Below are positions 63,148 to 64,000 of a DNA stretch of 64,000 nucleotides, one piece after another. The stretch spans positions 620,001 to 684,000 of the forward strand of contig NZ_JNIF01000004.1 of NCBI RefSeq assembly GCF_000702445.1, read 5' to 3'. A model generated the notes under the pieces. The model had not been told where the DNA came from. It did no database searches and saw nothing but the letters and a program-made list of their open reading frames with translations. This DNA comes from Bryobacter aggregatus MPL3 (GTDB lineage Bacteria > Acidobacteriota > Terriglobia > Bryobacterales > Bryobacteraceae). The position numbers and the translations under genes are program-made. Every line of letters starts with the position of its first letter. The first letter of the stretch is position 1.

Positions 63148-64000
63148 TCGTTCGACCTGAAGGGCTGCTCAAGGATCTGAGTGGGCTCTGGACTCAACTC
63201 GGTAAAGAGGAGACGGAAGGATCGGAGCGTTCGGCAGGTGTTCTTCGCGCGGTCACGATGACCTTTCTCCTCGGAGTGGACGAAGGTGACGACGCGGCCA
63301 ACGAAGCGCTGGCCACTTTGATGCACGACCGTCCCAGCCGTGCCATCGTGCTGAAGCTGATGAAGGATGACAACGCGGAGTTAACCGGGCGCGCGTTTGC
63401 GCAGTGTTGGATGCCTTTCGGACGGCGGCAGCAGATTTGTTGTGAACAGATCGAACTGAGTGCGGGCGCCAAGCACTTTGAAGACACCCTGTCCTTGCTG
63501 CGTGGTTTGGTGGCGCCGGACCTTCCTGTGGTGTTCTGGTGTCGCAGTACGAAGTTGTTTGCGCACAGTAGTTTCGCCGAATTAGCTGCTGTATCAGATA
63601 AAGTAATTTTGGATTCCCGGTCTCATCCCGATCCTTTGAAGACCGTTCAATTCGTCAACAGCCAGTTGAAGGCGGGCAAGCTCTATGGCGATCTGACCTG
63701 GACGAGATTGACGCGTTGGCGCGAAACGGTGGCGACCGTGTTTGACCGTTTGGATTGTAAAACCTTTTTCGACTGCCTGAGCCGGACCGAGATTCAGTAC
63801 ACGCACACCCCAACGCCGATGGCTGTTGGCTATCTGAGTGCGTGGTTTCGCTCCATCTTTGGCGACCGGGTGCCGGTGGAAAAAGTACTGACTGCGCGCG
63901 ATGTCCCGTGGCAGATCAGTGAGATTCGTTTTGTGACACCGAAAGACGAAGTGACGATCGATCGGATGGACAAGGGGTTAGTGGAATCGCACATCCGCGA
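63144..64000 (+). CDS. opcA: Glucose-6-phosphate dehydrogenase assembly protein OpcA, 3' end beyond window
   Basis: The ATG lies in the zwf stop (ATGA) after a GGAGG site, and the frame stays open to the window end (about 285 codons). OpcA features are visible: HDRPSRAIVLKLMKDD, CCEQIELSAG, LRGLVAPDLPVVFWCRSTKLF and later LTWTRLTRWRETVATVFD. In cyanobacteria and actinobacteria the family allosterically activates Zwf. The C-terminus cannot be assessed because the gene is cut. Confidence 0.85.
   Translation, partial: MIVRPEGLLKDLSGLWTQLGKEETEGSERSAGVLRAVTMTFLLGVDEGDDAANEALATLMHDRPSRAIVLKLMKDDNAELTGRAFAQCWMPFGRRQQICCEQIELSAGAKHFEDTLSLLRGLVAPDLPVVFWCRSTKLFAHSSFAELAAVSDKVILDSRSHPDPLKTVQFVNSQLKAGKLYGDLTWTRLTRWRETVATVFDRLDCKTFFDCLSRTEIQYTHTPTPMAVGYLSAWFRSIFGDRVPVEKVLTARDVPWQISEIRFVTPKDEVTIDRMDKGLVESHIR

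Noticed and set aside
1-64000. tRNA genes, CRISPR arrays, insertion sequences, replication origin
   Set aside because: I saw no cloverleaf with CCA-type end, no regular direct repeats, no transposase motif and no DnaA-box cluster. A tRNA or covariance-model scan would be decisive but was not possible here.

Overview
The window reads as a GC-rich, almost fully coding chromosome segment of an acidobacterium, most likely of the Bryobacterales/Solibacter type. The grounds are large Oar-like TonB receptors with a carboxypeptidase-regulatory N-terminus, an acidobacterial VWFA-related protein, PSD1/DUF1501 and DUF1592/DUF1552 cytochrome-type pairs otherwise typical of Planctomycetes, and polysaccharide-active enzymes (GH28, GH105). 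This rests on gene families only; no 16S or other marker gene is present. I saw no tRNA, rRNA, CRISPR array, transposase or phage gene, and no non-coding gap over about 250 bases.

Layout. 1-1 kb: the end of a TonB-type outer-membrane protein and its terminator. 1-5 kb (-): a PSD1 cytochrome and a Tat-exported DUF1501 protein, translationally coupled. 5-7 kb (-): TlpA-like thioredoxin and GlcD-like oxidase. 7-8.7 kb (+): a pterin operon of two 6-pyruvoyl-tetrahydropterin synthase homologues, FolE and a small unknown protein. 8.7-11.7 kb (-): bestrophin-like channel, SPL-type radical SAM protein and an ALDH7-type dehydrogenase. 11.7-14.1 kb (-): an S9 peptidase gene broken by two frameshifts. 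14-19 kb: nucleoside-hydrolase-like protein, membrane glycosyltransferase, a PEP-CTERM protein diverging from an unknown beta-barrel protein, and a small secreted protein. 19-23 kb (-): GH105 hydrolase and an intact S9 peptidase. 23-26 kb (+): DUF1844, a fusion of a metallo-beta-lactamase-fold domain with RibF, and a LacD-type aldolase. 26-30 kb (-): VWFA protein coupled to an unknown 1108-residue secreted protein. 30-32 kb (-): HpcH/HpaI aldolase with a 2-hydroxyacid dehydrogenase. 32-36 kb (+): a second PSD1/DUF1501 pair. 36-43.7 kb: a large di-CxxCH multidomain protein, bacterioferritin and a PIG-L deacetylase coupled through a 42-residue membrane microprotein to a sodium:solute symporter. 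45-51 kb: glgC, a TonB/Oar receptor and a divergent GH28 protein. 51-61.5 kb (-): acnA, DUF1592, DUF1552, a PQQ-type propeller and a BvgS-like hybrid kinase, closely spaced. 61.6-64 kb (+): zwf and opcA, running off the end.

How the genes work together. Carbohydrate capture (TonB receptors, GH28, GH105, symporter) could feed central metabolism (LacD aldolase, Zwf/OpcA, aconitase, GlgC). Periplasmic redox is strongly represented by the PSD1, DUF1592, PQQ and di-CxxCH proteins. Protein turnover is represented by two S9 peptidases, one now broken.

The most noteworthy points are the two adjacent pterin synthases, which align without gaps over the active site and each lack a different catalytic-triad residue; the MBL-RibF fusion; the PIG-L/microprotein/symporter unit; the uncharacterised 1307- and 1108-residue secreted proteins; and a recurring -10-like box 7-10 nt before start codons that suggests leaderless mRNAs. 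All functional statements come from reading motifs; no database search was run.
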